Source of the DNA: an uncultured Flavobacteriaceae bacterium
GTDB lineage: Bacteria; Bacteroidota; Bacteroidia; Flavobacteriales; Flavobacteriaceae
Assembly (NCBI GenBank): GCA_947311745.1
Contig: CAMZLT010000101.1
Span: 1 to 12,214, forward strand
Direction: 5' to 3'
DNA length: 12,214 nt
Position 1 is the first letter of the stretch; each line of letters begins with the position of its first letter. A program made the translations under genes and the position numbers. The notes under the pieces were generated by a model, which saw nothing but the letters and a program-made list of their open reading frames with translations, made no database searches and was not told where the DNA came from. Positions 1 through 6,532 of the stretch are shown here, piece after piece.

Positions 1-487
1 CATCATGCATAACAGGAATATCTAATTCCTCTTTTAAACGACGTTCAATTTCAAAAGCTTCAGGTGCTTTAATATCTTCAAGGTTAATTCCACCGAATGT
101 CGGAGCGATAGCTTTTACTGCTTCTATAAATTTATCAACATCCGTAGCATCTACTTCAATATCAAAAACATCAATATCTGCAAAAATTTTAAATAGAAGG
201 CCTTTTCCTTCCATTACAGGTTTGGATGCTAAAGGACCAATATCTCCTAAACCTAAAACCGCTGTACCATTAGATATTACACCAACTAAATTACCTTTTG
301 CAGTATATTTATATACATCGTCTGGCTTGTTTTTGATTTCCAAACAAGGAGCTGCAACACCTGGCGAATATGCTAAAGATAAATCTCTTTGTGATGCATA
401 TTTTTTTGTAGGAATAACTTCTATTTTACCCGGTTTAGGTTTGGAGTGATATACTAATGCTTCTCTGTTTTTTCGATTGATACTCAT
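1..487 (-). CDS. maeB: NADP-dependent malic enzyme, N-terminal part (cut by window edge)
   Basis: Malic enzyme oxidatively decarboxylates malate to pyruvate, making NAD(P)H in the cytoplasm. The 162 N-terminal residues are visible and the rest lies left of the window. Visible family signatures are SLAYSPGVAAPC (residues 37-48, with the catalytic Tyr40), NGTAVLGLGDIGPLASKPV (73-91), the catalytic Lys95 in MEGK, and FGGINLEDI (131-139) with metal-binding Glu137/Asp138. This matches the bacterial MaeB type, which often carries a C-terminal phosphotransacetylase-like domain; whether that domain is present cannot be seen here. The ATG at 487 is chosen because the conserved N-terminus MSINRKNREALVYHS follows and a consensus -7 promoter element sits 25 bases upstream. 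The assignment as malic enzyme is secure; NADP rather than NAD specificity is inferred from the family. Confidence 0.95.
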   Translation of the reverse strand, partial: MSINRKNREALVYHSKPKPGKIEVIPTKKYASQRDLSLAYSPGVAAPCLEIKNKPDDVYKYTAKGNLVGVISNGTAVLGLGDIGPLASKPVMEGKGLLFKIFADIDVFDIEVDATDVDKFIEAVKAIAPTFGGINLEDIKAPEAFEIERRLKEELDIPVMHD

Positions 488-511
488 GTCTGTTCATTTT
501 AAAGCGAAAGG

Positions 512-519
512 CAAAGATA
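512..519 (-). promoter_or_regulatory. -7 promoter element for maeB
   Basis: The minus strand reads TATCTTTG, a perfect match to the Bacteroidota -7 consensus TAnnTTTG. With the usual spacing, transcription would start near 508, giving a leader of about 20 bases before the ATG at 487. No clear -33 TTTG box was found. Confidence 0.6.
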
Positions 520-575
520 CAAGATTTTTAAATTAGAATTTACGTTTTTTTTTGTTTCTTGATTGTGATTCCGTT

Positions 576-603
576 GTGGAGACGTTTTGCAAAACGTCTC
601 CAC
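576..603. repeat. Perfect 28-bp palindrome, REP-like element
   Basis: The left arm GTGGAGACGTTTTG (576-589) is followed with no spacer by its exact reverse complement (590-603). It is GC-richer than its surroundings and lies beside a broken RAYT transposase N-terminus (611-747). Palindromes with GAGACG...CGTCTC arms recur as dispersed elements in flavobacterial genomes (general knowledge), and RAYT proteins are known to act on REP palindromes. It sits between the divergent maeB and DUF4920 genes and is not followed by a long T-run, so it is more likely a REP-type repeat than a dedicated terminator. Confidence 0.75.
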
Positions 604-610
604 GATTATC

Positions 611-747
611 TTAACCTGCAATTTTTCTAAGAAAATATTCTCTGTTTTTGGTTGCAATGGTAACAAAATATGCACCATTCTGCGAATAATCATATCCTTT
701 TTTTTGGCGAATTCTATGCGATATTTTTTTTGGTATTTTTTTGTCAT
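611..747 (-). pseudogene. RAYT (REP-associated tyrosine transposase) N-terminal remnant, frameshifted
   Basis: From the ATG at 747 the minus strand encodes MTKKYQKKYRIEFAKKK. After an A8 tract (T8 on the plus strand at 698-705) the homologous reading continues only in a shifted frame: GYDYSQNGAYFVTIATKNRE, then YFLRKIAG and a TAA at 613-611. One extra A would restore the frame. The joined peptide follows the RAYT/Y1 transposase N-terminus of Bacteroidota (KYRI..., then Gx-YFVTI-T-NRE...F). The HUH motif and catalytic Tyr that should follow are absent, so only about 45 of roughly 180 residues remain and the gene is dead. The rest of the 488-903 gap holds the adjacent palindrome, the two outward promoters and featureless A/T-rich sequence at 748-867. 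Confidence 0.72.
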
Positions 748-867
748 TTCTCAGAATTTTATTCAAATTTAATGAAAAATAATGGTCAAAATTTTATGGG
801 TTTTTAGGTGTTTTCTTGAAATTCTGCAATTATTGATAATTCTCATTTATTTATGAAAAATAAAAGG

Positions 868-875
868 TATTTTTG
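868..875 (+). promoter_or_regulatory. -7 promoter element for the DUF4920 lipoprotein gene
   Basis: TATTTTTG matches TAnnTTTG perfectly and lies 28 bases before the ATG at 904, predicting a leader of about 25 bases. A weak -33 candidate (TTTA at 846-849) lies 18 bases upstream. Confidence 0.6.
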
Positions 876-903
876 CACAGTTAATCAAATATAAATAAAC
901 AAA

Positions 904-1407
904 ATGAAAAAAATTATCTTTATTTTTATAGTAGTACTTAGTTTTACTGCTTGTAAAAAAGAAAACAAAAATGTAGATGTTAAAAAGGAAACCGTAAAAA
1001 CCGAAAAATTAGTTTCTTTTGGTAAAAAAATTACAGCAGATAACTTTGTATCCAAAGATAAAATTTTGAATACGTTTAAAAATTTAAAAAAAGGCGATAC
1101 TGTTGCTGTTAAATTTAAAACAAAGATTAACAAATCGTGTAAGAAAAAAGGATGTTGGATGCGTTTAGATTTAGGTGATGATCAAGAAACCTTAGTTCGT
1201 TTTAAAGATTATGGTTTTTTTGTGCCTTTAAATGCACAAGGTAAGGAAGTCATCGTAAATGGCAAAGCATATCTAGATGTAGTAACCGTAGATCAATTAC
1301 GCCATTATGCAAAAGATGAAGGTTTAAGTGAGGAAGAAATTAATAAAATCACTGAAGAAGAAGTTACTTTTGCAGTAGAATCGGATGGTGTTTTATTGGT
1401 GGAATAA
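904..1407 (+). CDS. DUF4920 domain lipoprotein
   Basis: A 167-residue envelope protein of unknown biochemical function. The N-terminus is a lipoprotein signal (MKKIIFIFIVVLSFTAC) with the lipidated Cys at residue 17, followed by a Lys-rich linker of about 20 residues. The DUF4920 domain spans about residues 36-167. Its hallmark CKKKGCWM (79-86) contributes two cysteines and a Trp, which could bind metal or form a disulfide, and it is followed by the conserved-looking FFVPLNAQGKEV stretch (105-116). After lipidation it should face the periplasm; the residues after Cys17 are basic rather than acidic, so there is no clear surface-export signal. It has its own promoter. The next gene also encodes a lipoprotein, 61 bases downstream, and a strong hairpin lies between the two. 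The family call is confident; function is unknown. Confidence 0.88.
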   Translation: MKKIIFIFIVVLSFTACKKENKNVDVKKETVKTEKLVSFGKKITADNFVSKDKILNTFKNLKKGDTVAVKFKTKINKSCKKKGCWMRLDLGDDQETLVRFKDYGFFVPLNAQGKEVIVNGKAYLDVVTVDQLRHYAKDEGLSEEEINKITEEEVTFAVESDGVLLVE

Positions 1408-1422
1408 TTTTTTAAAATAAAA

Positions 1423-1457
1423 TATTTCGGGTTTCATCTTTGATGAAACCCGAAATA
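1423..1457 (+). terminator. Strong intercistronic hairpin, probable terminator or attenuator
   Basis: A perfect 16-bp stem (arm TATTTCGGGTTTCATC, 1423-1438, pairing with 1442-1457) closes a 3-base TTT loop, 15 bases after the DUF4920 stop codon. No U-run follows on the plus strand. The A/T-rich stretch on its left (1407-1422) would supply a weak U-rich tail on the minus strand. The stem ends only 11 bases before the ATG at 1469, leaving no room for a promoter after it, so it may act as attenuator or mRNA-processing element rather than a full stop. Confidence 0.65.
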
Positions 1458-1468
1458 ATATAAGCAAA

Positions 1469-1912
1469 ATGATAAAAAAAATAGCTATATACACCCTTTT
1501 AATTTCCTTTTTTGTTTCTTGTAATTCAAAAAATGAAAAGAAGGAAATTTTAAAAACCAAAAAAAAAGAGGAACTAGTAATGTATAAACCGTCAGAAATG
1601 ACAGAGCTTATGCGTGAAATGTTTCTTTTTCAAGAAAATTCTAAAAAGCAAATTGAAAAAGGCGAATTGCCTTTAGATTTCCCAAAAAGATTTAAAAAAA
1701 TACATACAGCAGAGTTGTCTGATCAATTTGAACACGATGAATCTTTTCAGAATTTTACAAAATTATACCTTCAAAATATTGAAAATTTAGGCAATTCTAC
1801 TAAACAAAATGCAAAAGAGAATTTTAATATTGCTATTCGTTCTTGTATTGCTTGTCATCAAACCACATGTACAGGTCCGATTAAAAGAATTAAAAAGCTG
1901 CTAATTAAATAA
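1469..1912 (+). CDS. Single-heme cytochrome c'-like lipoprotein
   Basis: A 147-residue lipoprotein with a lipobox at LISFFVSC (lipidated Cys18) and a Lys-rich linker to about residue 37. The mature part looks all-helical. Near the C-terminus lies CIACH (126-130), a covalent heme c attachment motif, followed by QTTCTGP with a third Cys at 134. A heme motif at the end of a helical domain, plus Met residues in the first helix (EMTELMREM, 43-51), resembles the four-helix cytochrome c'/c556 fold; one of these Met residues could be the distal ligand. It would be a periplasmic, membrane-tethered electron carrier or small-ligand binder. A strong hairpin ends 11 bases before the start codon and no consensus promoter is seen, so it may be read through from the DUF4920 gene. 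Heme binding is confident; the fold is inferred. Confidence 0.8.
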   Translation: MIKKIAIYTLLISFFVSCNSKNEKKEILKTKKKEELVMYKPSEMTELMREMFLFQENSKKQIEKGELPLDFPKRFKKIHTAELSDQFEHDESFQNFTKLYLQNIENLGNSTKQNAKENFNIAIRSCIACHQTTCTGPIKRIKKLLIK

Positions 1913-1944
1913 AATTTACAAGTAAGCATTACGTTAAAAATGTT

Positions 1945-1952
1945 TAAATTTG
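1945..1952 (+). promoter_or_regulatory. -7 promoter element for glnS-ispB
   Basis: TAAATTTG is a perfect TAnnTTTG match 19 bases before the ATG at 1972, predicting a start near 1956 and a leader of about 16 bases. No convincing -33 box was found. Confidence 0.6.
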
Positions 1953-1979
1953 TCGCTCATTTTATACAAATATGAGCGA
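1953..1979 (+). promoter_or_regulatory. Inverted repeat spanning the glnS start codon
   Basis: TCGCTCAT (1953-1960) is the exact reverse complement of ATGAGCGA (1972-1979), with 11 bases between. The right arm begins with the glnS ATG. As RNA, an 8-bp stem would bury the start codon, but the predicted transcript start (about 1956) falls inside the left arm, so an operator role at DNA level is equally possible. Chance occurrence cannot be excluded. Confidence 0.35.
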
Positions 1980-4080
1980 AGTAAAAAAAACACTCAACTT
2001 TATTGAGCAAATAATAGAAACGGATTTAAAAAACGGATTAGATAAAAATAAACTACGTTTCCGTTTCCCTCCTGAACCAAATGGGTATTTGCATATTGGA
2101 CACGCAGCATCTATTTGTCTTAATTTCGGATTAGGATTAAAATATAATGCACCTGTAAATTTGCGTTTTGATGATACAAACCCAGCAAAAGAGGAGCAAG
2201 AATATGTAGATGCTATTAAAAAAGATATTCAATGGTTAGGCTTTAAATGGGATAAAGAATTGTACTCTTCTAATTATTTTCAAAAATTATACGATTGGGC
2301 AATTCAAATGATTCAAGATGATTTGGCTTATGTAGATGATTTGTCTTCCGATGAAATGGCAAAACAAAAAGGAACACCAACCGAACCAGGCGTGGATAGT
2401 CCAAATAGAAATCGTTCGGTTGCCGAAAACCTCACTTTATTTGAGCAAATGAAAAATGGTGAATTACCAGAAGGTTCTCACGTTTTACGTGCTAAAATTG
2501 ATATGAAACATACCAATATGTTACTGCGAGATCCGATTATGTATCGTGTTTTACACAAAGCACATCATCGTACAGGTACAGACTGGAAAATTTATCCTAT
2601 GTACGATTGGACGCATGGCGAATCTGATTATATCGAACAAATATCACATTCCATTTGTACTCTAGAATTTAAACCACATCGCGAATTATACGATTGGTTT
2701 TTAGATCAAATTTATACCGATGGTTTACGACCAAAACAACGTGAATTTGCTAGACGAAACCTTAGTTATACTATAATGAGTAAACGTAAATTATTACGTT
2801 TGGTACAAGAAAATTTCGTTACTGGTTGGGACGATCCGAGAATGCCAACTATTTCTGGTTTACGCAGACGAGGATACACACCAAAATCAATCGTACAGTT
2901 TAGTGAAATTTCAGGAATTACTAAAAGAGATAATGTTACGGATGTTGCTTTACTAGAATACTGTATTCGTGAGGATTTAAACAAAACTGCACCAAGAGTT
3001 ATGGCTGTTTTAAATCCTGTAAAATTGGTGATTACTAATTATCCTGATGATAAAGAGGAATTTATCGACGCAAATTATAACGATTACCAAGATGGCTTTG
3101 GAAGTAGAAAAGTGCCTTTTTCAAAAGAAATCTATATCGAAAAAGAGGATTTTAGAGAACAGGCAAATAAAAAATATTTTCGTTTAAAATTAGATGGTGA
3201 AGTGCGTTTGAAAAATGCTTACATTATCAAAGCAAATGATGTACTCAAAGACGAAAACGGAAACATAACTGAAATACATTGTACTTATGACGTAGATTCG
3301 TTAAGTGGAAGTGGTACAGAAGCAAGTAAGCGTAAAGTAAAAGGAACGCTACATTGGGTTTCTAAAAAACACGCTATAAATACTGAGGTTAGAATTTACG
3401 ATAGATTGTTTTTAGATGAAGCTCCTGATAGCCATAGAGGAAAAGATTTTATCGAATTTATTAACCCAAAATCGTTAATTGTAAATAAAAAAGCACTGCT
3501 TGAACCTAGTTTACAAAGTGCTAAAATTGGAGATACATTTCAATTTCAACGATTGGGATATTTTACAGTAGATACCGATAGTACCGAAAATAATTTGATT
3601 TTTAATAGAACAGTTGCTTTAAAAGATTCTTGGGCAAAGCAAGAGAATAAAGCAAAAAAGACACAAACTCCTGCAAAAAATGAAAAGCTAGAAGCTGTTA
3701 TGGGGTTTGCTGGTAAATATTTAAAATCTAGAGAGGAAACGGAACGCCAAACTCTTATTAAGAATATTTTTGATTTAGCAAAAGATATTCCAACCGAAGT
3801 GGTACTTACTTTAGTGGAAAACGCAGGAAGTAATAAAGAATTTTTAGCTAGTTTAATGTTGTTAAATAGTATGAATATTGAAATCCATACTTCCGATAAG
3901 GAAAAAATTATTCCGTTTGTAGCGAAAGCTTTGGAAATGAAAAATTCGTATGTACGTTTTCAAGCCGTTGATGCTGTTGGTAAATACGATTTAAAATCGA
4001 ATTATTTAGGTACATTGCAACAAATGGCAAATGCAGATAAAAATAGACACGTTATTGAACGTTTAAAGGAAATTTTATAG
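1972..4080 (+). CDS. glnS: Glutaminyl-tRNA synthetase with helical C-terminal extension
   Basis: This enzyme charges tRNA-Gln with glutamine in the cytoplasm. The class I synthetase core carries the HIGH motif in PPEPNGYLHIGHA (33-45) and the KMSKS-type motif as MSKRK (269-273), with the GlnRS stretch GWDDPRMPTISGLRRRGYTP at 285-304. The anticodon-binding beta-barrels run to about residue 555. The protein has 702 residues, whereas the E. coli enzyme has 554. The surplus begins with a Lys/Ala/Gln linker (556-572) and ends in a predicted helical domain (573-702). Its last part (SYVRFQAVDAVGKYDL, 659-674) resembles a HEAT repeat, and no YqeY/GatB-type tail signature is obvious. A consensus promoter precedes the gene, and ispB follows after 19 bases. 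Having GlnRS means tRNA-Gln can be charged directly. Confidence 0.96.
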   Translation: MSEVKKTLNFIEQIIETDLKNGLDKNKLRFRFPPEPNGYLHIGHAASICLNFGLGLKYNAPVNLRFDDTNPAKEEQEYVDAIKKDIQWLGFKWDKELYSSNYFQKLYDWAIQMIQDDLAYVDDLSSDEMAKQKGTPTEPGVDSPNRNRSVAENLTLFEQMKNGELPEGSHVLRAKIDMKHTNMLLRDPIMYRVLHKAHHRTGTDWKIYPMYDWTHGESDYIEQISHSICTLEFKPHRELYDWFLDQIYTDGLRPKQREFARRNLSYTIMSKRKLLRLVQENFVTGWDDPRMPTISGLRRRGYTPKSIVQFSEISGITKRDNVTDVALLEYCIREDLNKTAPRVMAVLNPVKLVITNYPDDKEEFIDANYNDYQDGFGSRKVPFSKEIYIEKEDFREQANKKYFRLKLDGEVRLKNAYIIKANDVLKDENGNITEIHCTYDVDSLSGSGTEASKRKVKGTLHWVSKKHAINTEVRIYDRLFLDEAPDSHRGKDFIEFINPKSLIVNKKALLEPSLQSAKIGDTFQFQRLGYFTVDTDSTENNLIFNRTVALKDSWAKQENKAKKTQTPAKNEKLEAVMGFAGKYLKSREETERQTLIKNIFDLAKDIPTEVVLTLVENAGSNKEFLASLMLLNSMNIEIHTSDKEKIIPFVAKALEMKNSYVRFQAVDAVGKYDLKSNYLGTLQQMANADKNRHVIERLKEIL

Positions 4081-4099
4081 CATTTTGTAAGCAAAAAAA

Positions 4100-5077
4100 A
4101 TGAAAATAGTAGCACAAATAAAGCAACCGATTTTAACAGAAATGGAAATTTTTGAAAACCGTTTTAAAGATTCTATGGTTTCAAAAGTTCCGTTATTAAA
4201 CCGAATTACGCATTATATTGTTCGCCGAAAAGGAAAGCAAATGCGTCCGATGTTTGTGTTTTTAGTGGCAAAAATGGTTTCTGGCGGAAAGGTTATTGAT
4301 CGTACCTATCGTGGTGCTTCGGTAATTGAACTAATTCATACTGCAACTTTGGTGCATGATGATGTGGTTGATGATAGTAATCGCAGACGAGGATTTTTCT
4401 CGATAAATGCACTTTGGAAAAATAAAATTGCAGTTTTAGTTGGCGATTATTTATTGTCTAAAGGTTTGCTACTTTCTATTGATAACGATGATTTTGATAT
4501 ACTTAAATTAATTTCTATTGCAGTTCGTGAAATGAGCGAAGGAGAACTCCTTCAGATAGAAAAAGCACGGCAATTAGATATTACCGAAGCAGTTTATTTT
4601 GAAATTATTCGTCAGAAAACAGCAACTTTAATTGCTGCATGTACTGGTATTGGTGCAGCTTCGGTAGGAGCAGAACAGTCTGAAGTTGATTTAATGCGTA
4701 CTTTTGGCGAATATATCGGAATTGCTTTTCAAATAAAAGACGATTTATTTGATTATTCTAATGCTAAAATAGGTAAACCAACTGGTATTGATATTAAAGA
4801 GCAAAAAATGACTTTACCTTTAATTTACACTTTAAATAATTGCTCGGAAAAGGATAAAAAATGGCTAATTAATTCGGTTAAAAACCATAATAAAGATAAA
4901 AAACGAGTAAAAGAGGTTATTAAATTCGTAAAGGATAATGGTGGAATTGAATATACCATTTCTAAGATGAAAATCTATCAAAAAAAGGCTTTGGAAATTT
5001 TAGAAAAATATCCTAATTCGGATTATAAAAAATCATTAATTACGATGGTTGATTATGTGATTAGTAGAGAAATATAA
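4100..5077 (+). CDS. ispB: Long-chain polyprenyl diphosphate synthase
   Basis: A trans-isoprenyl diphosphate synthase that adds isopentenyl diphosphate units to an allylic diphosphate. In this kind of organism the product would supply the menaquinone side chain. The 325 residues are a usual length. The first Asp-rich motif is DDVVD (87-91) in LIHTATLVHDDVVDD, the second is QIKDDLFDY (211-219), and the GKQMRP substrate motif is at 45-50. The fifth residue before the first motif is Ala82 rather than an aromatic, which in this family goes with long-chain products, so octaprenyl or similar is favoured over farnesyl or geranylgeranyl. The gene starts 19 bases after glnS with no promoter of its own, suggesting co-transcription. 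The enzyme class is certain; exact chain length and the symbol ispB are inferred. Confidence 0.9.
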   Translation: MKIVAQIKQPILTEMEIFENRFKDSMVSKVPLLNRITHYIVRRKGKQMRPMFVFLVAKMVSGGKVIDRTYRGASVIELIHTATLVHDDVVDDSNRRRGFFSINALWKNKIAVLVGDYLLSKGLLLSIDNDDFDILKLISIAVREMSEGELLQIEKARQLDITEAVYFEIIRQKTATLIAACTGIGAASVGAEQSEVDLMRTFGEYIGIAFQIKDDLFDYSNAKIGKPTGIDIKEQKMTLPLIYTLNNCSEKDKKWLINSVKNHNKDKKRVKEVIKFVKDNGGIEYTISKMKIYQKKALEILEKYPNSDYKKSLITMVDYVISREI

Positions 5078-5092
5078 TGTTTTTTTGATGTG

Positions 5093-6433
5093 TTATTCGT
5101 TAAAAGCATCTAAAATTTCTTTTAGTAATACGTTTTGGTGTTTTTTGTTTCCGTCTAATCCTGTTCGGACAATTACCAAATCTTTATCAGGAAAAATATA
5201 GACAAATTGCCCTTGGTAACCATCGGCATAATACATATTTTTTGGTACATCAGGGAAATCACCACTTGTGTTTAACCAAAAATGTCCTCCGTAAATGCCT
5301 TTAGATGTATTGGTAGGTTTTCTTGTAAAGTCAATCCACGATTTGTTAAGAATTTGTTCGCCATTCCAGTTGCCATTGTGTAGGTACAATAAGCCGAATT
5401 TTCCCCAATCTCTAGCAGTTGCCCAGCCATACGAGCTACCAATATAATTTCCTGAAAAATCGGGTTCTATTAGCATGGAGTGCATACCTATTTTATCGAT
5501 AAATTCGTCGTACCAAAAGTCTAAATAGGCTTGTTGTGAATTAAATTGGTTTCTAATGAATCCACTTAATAAATTGGTTGTTCCGCTAGAGTAGTTCCAC
5601 GATTCGTTTGGTTTGCCAACAAATTGTTTTTTTAGTTGTGTTTTACTCATATCACCATCTACAAAAAGCATTTTGGTAACGTCGCTAATTTTGGTGTAAT
5701 CCTCTTGCCAAGCCAAACCGGAATTCATGTTTAGTAAATTTTTTAGTGTGATGTTTTTACGATTGTCGTTTTCCCATTCTTTAAATAAATTCATTTGATT
5801 TAGTGTGATTTTTTGTTGTTTTTCAAGTACTCCTAAAACGGCAGAGGTAATACTTTTTGTCATTGACCAGCCTAAAAACATAGCGTTTTTATCAAAACCA
5901 TTTTTGTATTTTTCAAAAATAATATGGTCTTTATAAATTACTACAATAGCACGTGTTTTTTTAATTTCTGGTTCTTTTGTAAATGCATTATCTATTGCTG
6001 CTGCTAATTTTTTATAGTCAATATTTTGAAATAGAGTATCTTTTTGAGGTAAATTTCCGTAAGGATATGGCAGATTTTTTGGCTTTAGACTTCGTTTTGG
6101 TACATAAGCGGTTTGAAACGATTGTACATTTTCTGGTAATAAAATAACACCAAGTCCTTTTTTAAAAACAGCGGTTCGTTTTTTTAGACCATAAACTGTT
6201 GTGCTGACTGATTTTTCGGATAAATTCACCGTATTTTTTGCTAAATCCATTGATTCTATATCGTTATCCGTTTTCTCGGTAAAGGCTTGATTTCTACCTG
6301 CAATAAATAAATGCGAAGCGATACTTTTTGAGGAAAAACCACTAATAATATCAAATTTAGGATAAATGGCAAATTTAAAATAAGCAATTCCGATAAGGAG
6401 AAATAACAATAGTATTTTAAGAAATTTTTTCAT
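5093..6433 (-). CDS. Membrane-anchored serine hydrolase, beta-lactamase/S12 family
   Basis: A 446-residue protein with one N-terminal hydrophobic segment (about residues 4-24) lacking a lipobox, so it is probably an uncleaved anchor with the catalytic domain in the periplasm. A less conserved region of about 135 residues comes first. The penicillin-binding/class C beta-lactamase fold then starts near residue 140. Its SxxK motif is SMTK (Ser190 nucleophile, Lys193) and the second motif is Y281-S-S in WNYSSGTTNLLSGF. A candidate third-motif region is GGHFWLN, and GYQGQ follows near the C-terminus. Relatives include esterases, D-amino-acid peptidases and 6-aminohexanoate-dimer hydrolase-like proteins; the substrate cannot be named, and beta-lactam resistance should not be assumed. 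Its stop lies 15 bases from the convergent ispB stop, and its promoter region is shared with the divergent M49 peptidase gene. Confidence 0.88.
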   Translation of the reverse strand: MKKFLKILLLFLLIGIAYFKFAIYPKFDIISGFSSKSIASHLFIAGRNQAFTEKTDNDIESMDLAKNTVNLSEKSVSTTVYGLKKRTAVFKKGLGVILLPENVQSFQTAYVPKRSLKPKNLPYPYGNLPQKDTLFQNIDYKKLAAAIDNAFTKEPEIKKTRAIVVIYKDHIIFEKYKNGFDKNAMFLGWSMTKSITSAVLGVLEKQQKITLNQMNLFKEWENDNRKNITLKNLLNMNSGLAWQEDYTKISDVTKMLFVDGDMSKTQLKKQFVGKPNESWNYSSGTTNLLSGFIRNQFNSQQAYLDFWYDEFIDKIGMHSMLIEPDFSGNYIGSSYGWATARDWGKFGLLYLHNGNWNGEQILNKSWIDFTRKPTNTSKGIYGGHFWLNTSGDFPDVPKNMYYADGYQGQFVYIFPDKDLVIVRTGLDGNKKHQNVLLKEILDAFNE

Positions 6434-6451
6434 AAGGATAAAGTTAAGCTA

Positions 6452-6459
6452 CAAATATA
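6452..6459 (-). promoter_or_regulatory. -7 promoter element for the serine hydrolase gene
   Basis: The minus strand reads TATATTTG, a perfect TAnnTTTG match 18 bases before the ATG at 6433, implying a leader of about 15 bases. It is back to back with the promoter at 6495-6502. Confidence 0.6.
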
Positions 6460-6494
6460 AACGAATTCTTTTTAGTAATTTTAAAAAGAATTTA

Positions 6495-6502
6495 TACTTT
6501 TG
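6495..6502 (+). promoter_or_regulatory. -7 promoter element for the M49 peptidase gene
   Basis: TACTTTTG matches TAnnTTTG perfectly, 30 bases before the ATG at 6533. A TTTA at 6471-6474, 20 bases upstream, is a plausible degenerate -33 box. Confidence 0.62.
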
Positions 6503-6532
6503 TTTAAATATCCTTATGTAAACTAAATTATC

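Noticed and set aside
587..772. Plus-strand open frame of 61 codons over the RAYT remnant
   Set aside because: It is the antisense of the transposase relic and runs through the palindrome; no promoter, and no protein-like pattern.
885..1133. Minus-strand open frame opposite the DUF4920 gene
   Set aside because: Hydrophobic Phe/Leu-rich translation is the expected shadow of Lys-rich coding DNA on the other strand.
2766..2984. Minus-strand open frame inside glnS
   Set aside because: It lies entirely opposite the conserved GlnRS catalytic region.
5093..6433. Antibiotic-resistance beta-lactamase
   Set aside because: SMTK and YSS motifs only show the broad S12 fold. The membrane anchor and long N-terminal region fit generic serine hydrolases better than a class C beta-lactamase.
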